From: Larix kaempferi
Taxonomy: Eukaryota > Streptophyta > Pinopsida > Pinales > Pinaceae
DNA length: 64,000 bases
Reading direction: 5' to 3'
Assembly: GCA_027924585.1 (NCBI GenBank)
Contig: BSBM01000190.1
Location: 806,001-870,000, forward strand
Both the position numbers and the translations under genes were made by a program. A model generated the notes under the pieces. It saw nothing but the letters and a program-made list of their open reading frames with translations, made no database searches and was not told the origin of the DNA. This document shows, piece by piece, positions 1-11,055 of this stretch (within the stretch, counting starts at the first letter, position 1; the number at the start of each line of letters is the position of its first letter).

Positions 1-256
1 ATAACATAATGCTGAGTGGGCCGACCCCCAATAGGGTGGTCTAATAACCCTTTGACCCACATGGCCGACCCCCAATAGGGTGGTCTAATAACCCTTTGAC
101 CCACATGACTTATACAGGGCCGACCCCAAACAAGGTGGTCTAATAACCCATCAAGTATAAGTTACGACACTTCCTTATAGAGGAATAATACCATCTCTAT
201 AGGAATACAATATACATATAGGTGAAATACATTCCGAAGTTACATATACATCAACA
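1..256 (-). mobile_element. Partial Copia LTR (family B), 5' end
   Basis: Read on the minus strand, this begins TGTTGATGTATATGTAAC at 256 and follows the start of the LTRs at 44581 and 50784 (same order: TGTTGATGTATATG, 'cctctataaggaagtgtc', 'gggttattagaccacc', 'ggtcggcc'). It leaves the window at base 1, so whether it is a solo LTR or belongs to a full element cannot be seen. At 257 it abuts the start of another Copia element, so it looks inserted there. It is diverged from the 44581 and 50784 copies. Confidence 0.85.
19..150. repeat. 44-bp tandem repeat inside the LTR
   Basis: A 44-bp unit containing 'ggccgacccccaatagggtg' and 'gtctaataaccctttgaccc' occurs at 19-62 and 63-106, with a diverged partial third copy near 118-150. 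The homologous LTRs at 44581 and 50784 have a single copy of this motif, so the array expanded in this copy. Confidence 0.85.
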
Positions 257-381
257 ACAAAATCTTCTTTCATGGCTGCAAAATCCTCCTTGGTGGCTGC
301 AAAATCCCTTCTCAACCTACAAAACCTTGATAAACAATACTAGTATACTAGCTAGTTTAGCACCCCCTAGATATGATACCA
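257..381 (-). mobile_element. Start of internal region of a decayed Copia (PBS and gag start)
   Basis: On the minus strand this reads TGGTATCATATC (371-381, a damaged initiator-Met PBS), then 'gggggtgctaaactag', then a stretch like the first codons of the gag at 37097 ('ttttgcagccacc' against 'ttttgcaaccatc'). It is the same family as the element at 36657-39057. It is cut off at 256 by the family-B LTR. The start codon is lost. Confidence 0.7.
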
Positions 382-1030
382 TATCAGATTTGAGCATTCA
401 TAAATCTAGGTGCAAAAGCTAACAAGATACGATGATTAAATCAAGCATGAACAGTTGTGCAATAATATATATAAATAATTACACATTAATTTTGAAGAGA
501 AGAAGAGAGAATGATTGTATTATCAGAGTACCTGAATGAATGGAGAAGCTTACAATATATAGAGAGGCGATCCGAGTTAGGTTAAAAGGTAATTTGAATT
601 TTCCATGCCATGCTAAAGGACTAGTCATAATTAACTTAGATCAAATAAGCTCAATTATTCATGCAAGATCTCCTACACTGAGTTGAAGTATCCTGAACTG
701 AATTGGACTAGACTAGACTGGACTGGGCTAGACTAGACTGGACTGGACTGGACTGAATTGAAGTGAACTAAATTAGGGTGCTAATAAGTGTTTAGGGAAT
801 TTAGGTGTCAGTTAGGACTTAGTTGGTGAAACAACTTAAGTCTAACTAAGTTATACTTCCTTAAATCAAGGAGAAAAAATCCCCCAAATCAAGTAATGTG
901 CCCTCAAACCAAGGAAGGTGCCCCCAAATCTAGGGATTGGTCTCATGGGTGACTCAGGAAATGGATTTGAATGTGGCTTGTCCAATTAGACTCATCATCA
1001 TTAGCTCTAGGAGGTTTATTTACTCTAACA
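382..1030 (-). mobile_element. Diverged 5' LTR of a decayed Copia element
   Basis: The minus strand starts TGTTAGAGTAAATAAACC at 1030 and ends just before the damaged PBS at 381. Its layout matches the LTR at 38375-39057 (start TGTTAGAG). Shared blocks include 'ccccaaatcaagg' and 'gtgcccccaaa' near 875-945, 'gtcagttagga' near 806, and 'gagcat...atctagg' near 391. A TATA-like 'tatatatag' region lies near 555-565. Divergence is high, so this is an old insertion. Confidence 0.7.
690..775. repeat. Short degenerate repeat (gactggacta type)
   Basis: Alternating GACTGGACT / GACTAGACT / GACTGAATT 5-10-mers run through this stretch. It lies inside the decayed LTR. Confidence 0.8.
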
Positions 1031-2204
1031 GTTAGTTGACTTGTTTAATTGATAGGAGATTTAATCCCCTTATGGAATATACAAGTCCAATCTAATGTTG
1101 AATTTGACATAGGCTCTAAGAAGTGTCCAGGACTTATTAGAGTGGGAGAATATCAACATTAGAGCTCTATGCGAGAATAGATATGCATGTGAGGATATGA
1201 ATATCAATAAGGACAACTTTCAATATGATTAATAAATAACCAAGAATTCAAGTCAACCATTGTAGAAGTCCCAAGGAAAGATTAAAGACAAAAAGAAAGT
1301 CGTCCCTAAAGATAAAATAAAATATGAAGATCAAAATATCAATTCGGCCCCAACAAGAGGACAAGTCAGCCCCACTAGTGAAAAATTCAAGTGAACTGAA
1401 GAATATAAATAAAGTGCTCCACCATTTCATTTTCACACTTATCATCCAACATCATCTCTTCTCCATTGATATTCACTTTCCAATAAGGCCCGGTAAAGGC
1501 ACAAGAAGTAACTTTGGGGTTTTTGTATTGTCTCTAGAAGTTTGCTACCCTTTCTAGGGTTTTATGTGAAGAAGGGAGTGTTTCCTCCTAAAACACACTT
1601 GACCACAGATAATTCTCCCAACTGATATGTGTGTTCTTGAGGGAAACTATGAGTGTAGAACCCATTGTCACTTAAATTCTAAACTCCTCCGTTTAGAACC
1701 CAACTCTTAAAGGTCAAGGGGGGTATTCCCTACTTACTAAGATTCTTTTATGAATTTATTTTAAGAGTTGTAAATTATTAATGTTCAATGACAAGCAATT
1801 GTGCAGAGATGCAATATTTTTAATGGCAAACAAACCTTTTTCAACAATAAACCAAACACAAAAACAAGAGAGAACTATCAATTCATTAACAAGACCAATG
1901 CCTACTTTACTTAGGTTATGGAGTCACAGATATAAATAAAATCAAGGTTGTAAAAGATACCAATATTGCATTAAACCAATCAATGACCAAAATAATCAAA
2001 ATATCACATTTAACATTAACTTGTAGTAAATGAACAATTTAATGGATGAAATATGTGTGTAACAAGATTGAACCCAAAATGAAATGCTTTCAGAGTAAAG
2101 TACTGTAAGCAAAATAACAATAGTAATGTTTTGCAAATGGTCCTATACATTTTAATTTGATTTTAAGTCTCTCTTTAGCTTAGGGAAATTAAGGTTTGTG
2201 CAAG
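1031..2204. other. Unassigned repeat-like DNA, no gene recognised
   Basis: AT-rich, with no convincing long ORF on either strand. A TATA box (TATAAATA, 1404-1411) followed by pyrimidine-rich sequence suggests the U3/R part of an unidentified plus-strand LTR, but I could not find matching ends. It continues as 15356-16540 once element A is removed. Confidence 0.5.
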
Positions 2205-3727
2205 TGTTGGAGCATAGGCCGCAGCTATGGCAAAGCTGCCAAGTTTTAGGAAAAAGCACTAAGTTTTGAAGGAAAAGTGCTAATTTTGAGGAAAAGCACC
2301 ATTTTGGGGCAAAAATGAACAGTGCGCAGTACGACACCAGATGGACGAGCTCACCGCAAATTGCGGGCCGAAAATCATGGAGCTCGCGCGCACAAGTCGA
2401 AGGAAAGAGTAAATAAGGTGGCCGAGTAGAAAGCTCAACCACCACAGTAAATGAATCGGCAGAATAGAGGGCTTAGCTACCCTCATTAAGGAAAAGTACA
2501 GGAGTTATGGTTGCTCGGACCAAGGAAGAGCAACGGGCCGAAGCATTGAAGGCGAAGGATAAGGAGCGAAGAATGATGAAGCAGCACCCATACACGCGAT
2601 CTGTGCCGAAAATCGTGGGGTCTGCAGGAAGCTGCGACGTGACTGCAAGAGGCACTTACAGTACACCTAGTCGTGTCCGCAGTTAGGGCTTTTGGGGATC
2701 ACTGTTGGGAAAGGCCCACGATTTTGTAAAGGTGCGACCCTCAGGGCCACCTATATATATGTGTAATTGAAAGGGAAAAGAGTTAGATAGTTACTGAGTT
2801 ACACGGACAGTCTAGGTTGATGTCTGAGTCATTTGTATTGTTGTATTTTAAGCTGTTAATGATCATTTTGTGCATGTAAGAAGGCCGCGATCTCGCAGGA
2901 AGACCACTTGGCGTAAGGGCCATTGCATGTATCGACCAGTCGCAAGAGGACTGGGAGGGGAATGTAATTGTATGTCTTTGTTATGGTAATATATGTAGAA
3001 GAAGAGAATAGATCTAAGAGAAGGGCTCCTAGCTATGTGCGTGGAGTTTCCCAGAAAGATCTAAGGCTGCAGCTGTGTGTGCAACAGAACTGTGTTATCC
3101 CCATCTCAAGATAATATAAAACATAGTTCCCGTGGGCATAGCTTCCCTCCTGGAAGTGAACCACATAATTCTTGTTGTGGTGGTGACACTTTATGTGATT
3201 GCATTTCTTTGCTTTACTGTCTATGTTTCTATGAATGTTTTGCTATCTTTATGAATGATTAGGTAAAGTAAATCCTAGAATCTCCCTTAGAAGTTGTACT
3301 TGTGCATTGTCGAAGGAGTCTGTAAGAACACTGTCGCCGCAGCGCTAAAGGAATGTGTTACTGCACTGTGGCACAAGGGCAAAGACGATACATAGTGTAT
3401 CATAGGTAGCAGGTAAAATACTCGTGCGCAGGTGCGGAGCTACCGCGCAGCTCGGCTGAGAAGAGTGAGTTCCAGCGCCATAGCGCTGGGAGACCTATGG
3501 AAGAGTAAGACACTCTGTTCAGGGGTTACCTCCAAGGAGGGAAGAGAGAAGACTGTAGACTCCACACCACCTAGGTTAAGGAAACCTGATTCCTTAGCCC
3601 CCCCATAGCCACTTCGGGTGACACTTCGGGCTACTGCGCAACTCGTTGCCGAAAGGGCCATTGTGCAAAAGGGGTGTTTGTTGCTGCGCATCCTGAAAAC
3701 CCGTGTCTGTCCAGAAAGCAGCCAACA
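2205..3727 (+). repeat. 5' LTR of element A
   Basis: Starts TGTTGGAGCATAGGCC and ends AGCAGCCAACA. It aligns along its length with 13829-15355. It carries a TATA box at 2752. A relative of this LTR, with the same two ends, is found at 58056-58679 on the minus strand. Confidence 0.95.
2752..2759 (+). promoter_or_regulatory. LTR TATA box, element A 5' LTR
   Basis: TATATATA in 'ccacctatatatatgtg', conserved in the 3' LTR at 14376. It sits mid-LTR, as expected for the U3 promoter driving the genomic RNA. Confidence 0.7.
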
Positions 3728-3729
3728 AA

Positions 3730-3747
3730 TGGTTCCGTTGCCGGATT
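3730..3747 (+). other. Primer-binding site, tRNA-Asp type
   Basis: TGGTTCCGTTGCCGGATT begins 2 nt after the LTR. It differs from the exact Asp PBS TGGCGCCGTTGCCGGGG (seen perfectly on the minus strand at 25727-25743) by a few bases, in the acceptor-proximal part and at the 3' side. Confidence 0.8.
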
Positions 3748-3769
3748 TAACCCTATTATTTTGAAGGCA

Positions 3770-6190
3770 ATGTGGTGCTGGAATCCTACAGCTAAAGAAA
3801 TTCGAGAGTGGTTTGATTCAAAGGCTAGAGAGTTCCCTGAACGTGAAAATAGAAGCCCTAGGCTTCAAACAGAGGACTGGTTGCAGAAGCATATTTATAC
3901 TGAGCTTCACAAAATCTTCTTTGTAACATTTGCACTTGAGTTGCATGAGTGGGTATCCAAGCTAGCAGATACTGGACCCACTGTGCATGTTGATCAACCT
4001 ATCGTTTCGACGCCTGAGCTAGTTAGCATTTTGAAGCGGGTAGATAATCATGTGTCCTGCGCAGTAGACTTTTGGTTGAACAGTCTGCTGGAAGGCTTCA
4101 TCACCGAGTTTGCAGTAGATATGAGAAAGAGCTTTAGCGAGGCTGAGAGGAGATTCTTCAAAGCATACAGGGGTAAGTTCTTAAATTCTCTGAACTTGGG
4201 GATTAAAATTCTCTTATATGAAAAAGGAAAACTATGCATAGCTTCCAATTAATAGCATAGACAAGTAATGTCCGCAGATTCTGATAGTGATCTTGAAGTT
4301 ATTGGTTGCACTCGTAGCGGAAAATGGTATAAAGTAGGCCTCGACCAGCATTCTTTTGAGTCTAGGCCAGAAGATAGCCGAGCTCGTAGAGCGAGCCATA
4401 TAGAGAGACAAGGGAGTGCTCATATCCCTTATCATCCTTTTACACCGCAAAAGCTAGACGGGGCTCAGCATAACCCCGCAGTAACACCCTCTAGTAGCCC
4501 GCACAGTACTTCTAGTACCTCAACCCCACCTTTGTTTAACCATCCCGGAGGCAGTGCCATAGCACCTCCACATCAACCTAGCGCAAGAAGGATGGGTGAT
4601 GACATGAAGCTACCAACCTTTAGAGGAACAAGGCTAGAAGACCCTGAGCAGCACTGGTTTCTATGTGAAGCCATTTGGACGATTAAGCAAATTAATGATG
4701 ATGCTGTTAAGCTGGTTCAGTTAGCAACCACACTAAGAGAGAGAGCCTTAACCTGGTTTATGAAATACTCAGCAGCACAGAATAGGACGCTTGCTGATGT
4801 AAGAAGTGCTATGATTAAAGAATTCAAGAAACCTAAATCAGAATCATAGTGCATAACAGAACTCAAAGACATAAAACAGTTACCTACAGAATCAGTATGG
4901 GACTTTGACCAGAAGTTCAAAGCCTTGATAGATCAAGTAAGCTTTGAGTTTGCACCGCAGCAGCAAAAGGAATGGTTCATTGCTGCGCTGCTTCCTCATA
5001 TTAGACTTCCTCTTATGCAACAGAATCTCACTACTCAAGAACAAGCTCTAGAGATGGCTATGAAACTATAAGCTTCACCAATTGTTGGAACAAGCAACGA
5101 TGTTGTGCAGTTGCAGAACCAAATAGCAAACTTAACTTTGCAAGTGCATGATATTAAGAAAGGAAAGGATGTTAAAGAAGAAATTTGGTGTACAAAGTGT
5201 AGAGCACAAGGACATTCAAAGGACCATTGTCATGTTTTCATAGATTATATTGCAACCGGAGCACCTAACCCTTTACCACAGGCTCAGGGGCCTTGGTGTG
5301 AAATCTGTATAACTAGAGGCCACAGACCACAAGAGTGTCACTTGTTACAGAAATATGTACAAACTCCAAAGAATCTATATTGCAATTTCTGTAAATCAGT
5401 AGGCCATGATGAGAACAATTGCAGAGCATATGACATTATGATAGAAAGAAAACATGATGTTTATAGAGTACAGTCAGAACCACAGGGACCCACAGCAGGT
5501 CCGCAGTATGACCCAGCTCGCGAAGGCCAAGCAGGAAATTACAGGGGCCGAGGACGCGCAGGAGGTTTTGGTCGTGGAAGACGACATATCACTTGCTATA
5601 ACTGCGGAGCTCAAGGCCATTATGCAAGGGATTGCCAAAACCCTACAACCACCTACAGATACTGTAAATCTTATGATCATGTCATTGAAGAATGCCCTCA
5701 GTTGATGGCCAAGATGCAAGAAAAGAAGCCACAGGTTAACCAGAATATTCAGTTGATTGCAGCAGAAAAAAGAGAACCAGATCCCACAAGTAATATAGTG
5801 ACGCGCAGTGGTGCAACCACTGGTGTGCCAGAGTCGGGAACTGGAAATGCAGCAACACAATGGGTGTGTCGCGCTAATATTAAACCATCCCCGCTCGACC
5901 TACAGAAGCAAAAAGAAGCATTCAAGCAAGCTCAAGAGTATTTCTCAGATCCACGAGCTTCAAGTTCTGTCGCATTACAGCACAATCATATCAAACCGCA
6001 TGTGCCAAGTCAAGAGAACCTGGTACAAGAGCAGGCTACTACATCTGGAAGGCCTGATGAGGAGGATACACTAGGCAATGTTCATACTTTCCTGAGAAGC
6101 TGCTTAAAGTTGTTGCGCAATGAAAAAGCAACTATGGAACTCCAACACCTGTTGGATCAGTGTCAACAATCTGCTTCGATGAACACATCA
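3770..6190 (+). pseudogene. gag: Element A gag (capsid/nucleocapsid), with probable intron
   Basis: The frame opens at ATG 3770, rich in Trp and charged residues, and runs to stops at 4250 and 4253. A GTAAGT donor at 4173 and CAG acceptor ending 4277 would remove 105 nt (35 codons) holding both stops and restore one frame. After it come a Ser/Pro-rich linker and a capsid-like stretch (about 4590-4845, starting near MKLPTFRGTRLEDPEQHW). In-frame stops follow at 4847 (TAG) and 5069 (TAA). Next is an array of CCHC zinc knuckles at about 5187-5696: four intact CX2CX4HX4C motifs and a fifth missing its first Cys. An alternative start is ATG 4268. Gag would coat the RNA in cytoplasmic particles. 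The frame continues without a break into protease, so this is a single Gag-Pol frame. The family assignment is firm; the intron is inference. Confidence 0.85.
4173..4277 (+). other. Putative intron in element A gag
   Basis: Donor AGGG|GTAAGTTC and acceptor TGTCCGCAG|ATTC bound a 105-nt AU-rich segment, a multiple of three. It contains adjacent in-frame TAA (4250) and TAG (4253). Joining the sides gives an uninterrupted frame (exon 1 end AYR, exon 2 start DSDSD). An unspliced transcript would give a short Gag N-terminus, or restart at ATG 4268. No transcript evidence is available here. Confidence 0.55.
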
Positions 6191-6199
6191 CAGCGTGTT

Positions 6200-6650
6200 G
6201 TTCATCAAATCAGGAGTCGTACTAGAACTGGAAGAGAGATGAGACTCACAGCGCATATTGGAGCATTTGAAATGGACGAAGTCATTTTGGATTTAGGCTC
6301 AGAAGTTAATTTTCTCACCATGCAAACTTGGGAACAGATGGGTAGTCCTCAGCTTATCAGATCTCCTATCCATCTAAGACTAGCAAATCAACAACGAGTT
6401 TCTCCATTGGGCAGATTACCCAATGTACCCATTGACATTGAGGGAGTAAGAAGTTCTGCAGACTTTGAAGTAATCAAAATTCTGGATGACAGTAGACCTT
6501 ACCCAGCACTTTTAGGCATAGACTGGGCATTTGATAATATGGCTGTCATTAATTTGAAGAAAAGACAGATGACCTTTGAGGATGACCAGATTAGGGTCAT
6601 TGCACCACTTGATCCCCTTCAAGGACCACGGTATATTGAACCCATTCGAG
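6200..6650 (+). pseudogene. Element A aspartic protease domain
   Basis: Retropepsin-like domain in the same frame as gag. The active-site loop reads ILDLGSEVN (about 6284-6310), in place of the more usual D-S/T-G. The second hallmark, LLGIDW, lies at about 6508-6525, followed by AFDNMAVINLKKRQMTF. The DLG variant also occurs in the related element G (DLGEDVN), so it is a lineage feature rather than damage. The domain would release capsid, RT and integrase from Gag-Pol. No stop lies inside this segment. Confidence 0.85.
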
Positions 6651-6869
6651 CAGAAGAAGAAGTGCACCACATGGAAAGTTTGTATCAAATGACTGCTAGT
6701 CATAATGATTATGTCAATCCCACAGCGGATGGCCATATCAGCTGGCGATGCGATAGCTCGTGCACATCAGATTCAGAAGCAGGACTGGAAAACTGGCAGA
6801 ATCGCTTACATGAGGTTTCTACAAGGCGTTGCGCCATGATGACTAAATCCATTCGATGGATTGGAACAG

Positions 6870-7330
6870 AATTGAATAACACTCCAATCTTTGATGGTTT
6901 AACTAGAGTAAGTGAATTCATACATGCATATGAACAAGAAATCCCAGATGAGCAGCGCATACAAGCATTGGATGTAGCATTGCGCGCTACACCCGCAAGA
7001 TGGTGGGGTGCGCATAAAGAAAATATCGACACATGGCAAGACTGTCGCAGGTTGATACTGCGCAGATTTCAAGAGACTACAGCAGGAGTTTTGCGCAAAT
7101 ATGATGGACAGAGTGACCCCAGGTCACATGTTGAAGCATGTATTCAGCAATGGTCAGATATTCCAGAGGATGAGTGGGTTCACCTATTCATCCACACGTT
7201 GGATATAGTTCCAAGGAACTGGTACACTAAAACAGAATTGCGCAGAGGCACTATCACTTGGCCTCTCATGATTGAAAGTTTTCAACTCACTTTCAGCTTT
7301 GAGTCAAAACATCCAAGCATCGATCAGGCT
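6870..7330 (+). pseudogene. Two capsid-like (Retrotrans_gag-like) repeats between protease and RT
   Basis: This open segment lies where Gypsy polyproteins normally have only a short linker. Unit 1 (about 6873-7073) starts TPIFDGLTRVSEFIHAYEQE, contains ATPARWW and ends near LILRRF. Unit 2 (about 7097-7300) starts KYDGQSDPRSHVEACIQQW, contains DIVPRNWY and ends near MIESFQLTFSF. Both follow the plant Retrotrans_gag pattern: an FDG-type start, a hydrophobic helix series, an A/P-x-W-W/Y core, and a final helix with F-x-x-x-F. The upstream linker (DYVNPTADGHISW) is conserved in element G, so the region is not a chance read-through. The function is unknown; a structural role in the particle is a guess. 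The assignment rests on pattern only. Confidence 0.55.
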
Positions 7331-7559
7331 TTAAAGTGTATTAGAAAGAAGATATTTGGACAATGTCCTTTACCAGAGTATTCTCAACCAGATTGGGCTG
7401 TCCAGATGGAACATGCCCTGGAATGCTATAATTTCACCACTGGAGAAGAGGATGATGATCCTCGCAACATCAATATTCCAGAGTCAGAAGGGACGCGCAA
7501 AGTCGAAGGCCCTCAGCTTGATATCCCTGCCATTACAGAACACATCAAGCTCAAGAAGA

Positions 7560-9030
7560 TTAACATTGGTACAGAAGCCAAACCCAAGTTTGCCTCTATA
7601 GGAGATTATTGGGATGATGAAACTGTTGGCCATATTGCAGATTTACTACATGAGTACCAGGATATCTTTCCTACCAAGTTTACAGAAATGAAAGGCATCC
7701 TAAGAGATTTAGGAGTTATGCGCATACCTTTGAAAGCGGATGCTAAGCCAATAAAACAGCGCCCATACAGGTTGAACCCGCGATATAAAGAAAAGGTCAG
7801 AGAAGAAATTGATAAGATGCTCGCAGCTAGCATCATTGAGCCAGTAGAGGAAAGTGATTGGATTAGTCCTATGGTGGTACAAGAGAAAAAGACAAAAGGT
7901 GAAATAAGAATCTGCGTGGACCTGCGCAAGCTCAATGATGCATCAGCGCATGATCCATTTCCTACGCCCTTTATAGACGAAGTGCTTGACAATGTTGGAG
8001 GACAAGAGGCTTACTCCTTCACTGATGGATTTTCAGGATACCATTAGATCAGAATCCATCCAGAGGACCGCCATAAGACCACTTTTGCGACTGAATGGGG
8101 CTCATTCCAGTATACGGTAATTCCCTTTGGTCTTAAAAACGCTCCTGCTATTTTCTCTAGAGTAGTTGTTGCTGTTTTTAAAGAATTCATTCATAAGTTT
8201 CTAGAAGTCTATTTTGATGACTGGACTGTGTTTGGTTTACTAAACAACCATATAGGGAATCTAAGGATGATGTTAGAAAAATGTAGACAGTATCAGATTT
8301 CCCTTAACTTGAAAAAATGTATCTTCTATGCTCCTTTTGGTATTTTGTTGGGTCACATTGTGTGCAGACAAGGACTCATGATGGATCTTGCAAAGGTTTC
8401 CATCATTTCTAACTTGCCTGCGCCCAACTCAGTCAAACAATTGCGCACTACATTGGGACATACAGGATACTTCAGTAAATTTATCAAGGGTTATGCAAAG
8501 ATCACTGCGCATATGGAAAGACTGCTGAAAAAGGATTCAAAATTCCAATGTACAGAAGAATGCCAACAGAGCTTGGACACACTTAAAGGAAAGATGGTCA
8601 CAGCACCTATTATAGTTTTCCCAGACTGGAGAAAACCCTTTCATGTTCGTGTAGATGCTTCTTCCATAGCATTGGGGGTTGTACTGACACAACCGGGAGA
8701 AGGAGGTATTGACCACCCCATTGCTTACTCTATCAGAAAGATGTCTACAGCTGAGAAGAACTACACCACTACAGAAAGAGAAGGACTCGCTATGGTGTAT
8801 GCCTTACAGAAGTTCAGACACTATCTATTGGGTGCTCATTTTAAAATGTATACTGACCATTCCACTTTGAAGTACTTGGTCAATAAGCCATTGTTAGGGG
8901 GAAGAATTTGCAGATGGCTACTCCTCTTCCAGGAGTATGATTTTGAGATTATTATGAAGCCAGGTTTATTGAATGTAGGACCTGACCATTTATCTAGGAT
9001 AGATTCAGGGGAGGAACCTACAAATTTGGA
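7560..9030 (+). pseudogene. pol: Element A reverse transcriptase and RNase H
   Basis: The RT starts around the LHEYQDIFP segment and runs through RQRPYRLNP-like, ICVDLRKLND and FTDGFSGYH blocks. A TAG stop at 8045 falls where the usual SGYHQIR motif needs Gln. The catalytic site is intact as YFDD (8210-8221, [10 protein letters not shown]). RNase H follows from about 8635 ([15 protein letters not shown], then [14 protein letters not shown] and [10 protein letters not shown]) and ends near [10 protein letters not shown] (about 9000). The frame is the same as gag-pol upstream. Only one RNase H domain is visible. It would copy the RNA to DNA inside the particle. Confidence 0.93.
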
Positions 9031-10350
9031 GGACAATCTACCTGATGCGCAGCTGTTTTCTGTTCAAGCAGCAGACGAGTATTATTTCGATATTCTTGAG
9101 TTTCTCACTACAGGGCAAGCGCCAGTTGATTTCACAATGCAGCAGAAGAAACAACTTGTTGTCAAAGCCACAGACTTTACTTTGATAGCAGGTCAGCTCT
9201 ATAAGTTGGGCCCTGATGAAGTCCTGCGTAGATGCATTTTACCACATGAGAAGAATTCCATAATCGCAGAAGCGCACTCAGGAACCGCAGGAGGCCATTT
9301 CGCAGGAAATCCGACTGCGCAGAAGATCTTAGCTGTAGGTCTTTGGTGGCCAACATTGCACAAGGATACTAGGGAATTTTGCAAGTGTTGCGATGTGTGC
9401 CAACGAACAGGAAAACCTTCAAGAAGAGATGAAATGCCACTAAGACCCCAGATAACAGTGCGTGCTTTTGATAAGTGGGCCATTGATTTTGTGGGACCTA
9501 TCAACCCACCAGGAAAGAGAACCGGCGCAAGATACATCATCACAGCTACTGAATACCTCACCAGATGGGCTGAGGCGAAGCCAGTTAAGAATTGCGACGC
9601 TGTCACTGCCGCGCAGTTCATTTTTGAGAATATTGTCACTAGATTTGGATGTCCACTGATTCTAATGAGTGATCAGGGAACACATTTCCTGAACGAGACT
9701 ATAGAGGCCCTTACTGAAGAATTCCACATTAGTCACCATAAGAGTACACCCTACCACCCTCAAGCTAATGGTACGGTGGAGGCATTAAATAAGATTCTGG
9801 AGAATGCCCTGACCAAGATCTGTAATCAAGAAAGAGATGATTGGGACCTTAGAGTCACAGCTGTGTTATGGGCTTACAGAACCACATGCAAAAATTAATA
9901 GGTCACACACCTTTCAGTTTGGTGTATGGACAAGAAGCAGTCATGCCCATGGAATACATTGTTCCCAGTCTCAGAATTGCTCAAATTACAGAAATGGCAG
10001 ATACTGATACTATGAGTGAAAGGCTGTCACAATTGGTTTCCTTAGAAGAAGACAGGATTTTAGCTGGATTCCATCAACAAGTGCAGAAGGCGAGACAGAA
10101 GGCTTGGCATGACAGACATATTAAGAATAAAGTCTTTCAGGAAGGAGACTTGGTACTCCTCTATGATAGTAAATTCATCAAGTTTCTAGGCAAGTTTCGT
10201 GTACATTGGTTAGGCCCTTTTCGAGTGATGAAGATAACAAAAGGTGGAGCAGTTCAGCTTGCGAAGCTTAATGGAGAGTTGCTACCCACAATGATCAACG
10301 GGAGTCGGGTCAAGCTTTATCGCGACGGCCACTCCACCCTGTCGACCTAA
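9031..10350 (+). pseudogene. pol: Element A integrase
   Basis: A zinc-binding HHCC module (AHSG, GGHFAG, then CDVCQ; about 9270-9410) is followed by the DDE catalytic core: AIDFVGP (about 9480), SDQGTHF (about 9669) and GTVEALNK (about 9770). All three acidic residues are present. The frame breaks at an A-run (9890-9894), where one A appears lost. Reading continues one frame over from about 9868 (GHTPFSLVYGQEAVMPME) through a GPFRVMKI-type C-terminal domain to the stop at 10348-10350. No chromodomain follows. It would insert the cDNA into chromosomes. Confidence 0.92.
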
Positions 10351-10865
10351 TCAGCTGCTAAAGTCATGTATATGTCCAGTGTAGTTGAAAGAGGCATCGC
10401 ACTTATCACAGTCTACACGGAAGTCACGAGACATTTGCAGTCTCTGGCTTCCCACGCAGTTCCTCGAAACATCCGTGCAGTCAATAAAGCCTGTTCTGAG
10501 CGAGCCTATTTTTTCTCTTGCGGAGTTCTCCTCACCGTGGAGCCCTCCATGTGCACAGTTACCCATGCTGAAGTTACCCGCCAAAAATTTGAATTGCAGT
10601 AGTTCTGTAGCTATGTCTAAGTCTTAATGAAGGATGAGACCGCCATCTAATTGTACTTGCTCTGACAGATTCGGATTGATTTCCCTAAGATTCGCATTTA
10701 ATTAAGGAGCCAATGGCCTTAGCACATCTCCCAAAGGCTGTCAGAGCCCATCCCTCACATTTAATGCACCACAGATGCGCGGTGGGGGGGGGGGGTTGTC
10801 AACTCATCCGCTTAGGGTCCAACGGTTATTAGTGCCACCTATCCGCACCTACTACTGCCCTCAGC
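10351..10865 (+). other. Spacer between pol and 3' ORF of element A
   Basis: No ORF of note on either strand. It contains a run of 12 G at 10784-10795 (polypurine-like) followed by 'ttgtcaactcatcc'. The end of this spacer leads into a TATA box at 10866, so the last part may act as an internal promoter. Confidence 0.6.
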
Positions 10866-10873
10866 TATAAATA
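10866..10873 (+). promoter_or_regulatory. Internal TATA box ahead of the 3' ORF
   Basis: 'cagcTATAAATAcccctc' is a textbook plant TATA box in the middle of a retrotransposon. A start about 30 nt downstream (near 10897) would place ATG 11011 or 11056 as first AUG for the long 3' frame. Activity is inferred from sequence only. Confidence 0.5.
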
Positions 10874-11055
10874 CCCCTCATTCGTATATGCTTGGGTTAC
10901 TTTCCTTGCTATTGAGTTGTATAGTTGTCCTGTTTGCGAGTCTAAGCCATTGTTCTCAGAGTCGTGTCGTGCAGGCTGCTTCCCTCTGTTTTCAGAATTC
11001 GCATCCTACGATGTTCCGCCCTTTTCTGTTCAGTGTTTGTCGTGTATGCAGGTTC

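Noticed and set aside
222-422. 66-codon frame at the window start
   Set aside because: It spans an LTR end and the start of another element on the opposite strand.
9031-9240. Second (archaeal-type) RNase H of Tat elements in element A
   Set aside because: The segment between RNase H and integrase is short and shows no DEDD-type motif.
10888-11055. Signal-peptide-like start (MLGLLSLLLSCIVVLFASLS) for the 3' ORF
   Set aside because: The ATG lies only 22 nt after the TATA box start, upstream of the likely transcript start, so ATG 11056 is preferred. It could still be used from a longer transcript.
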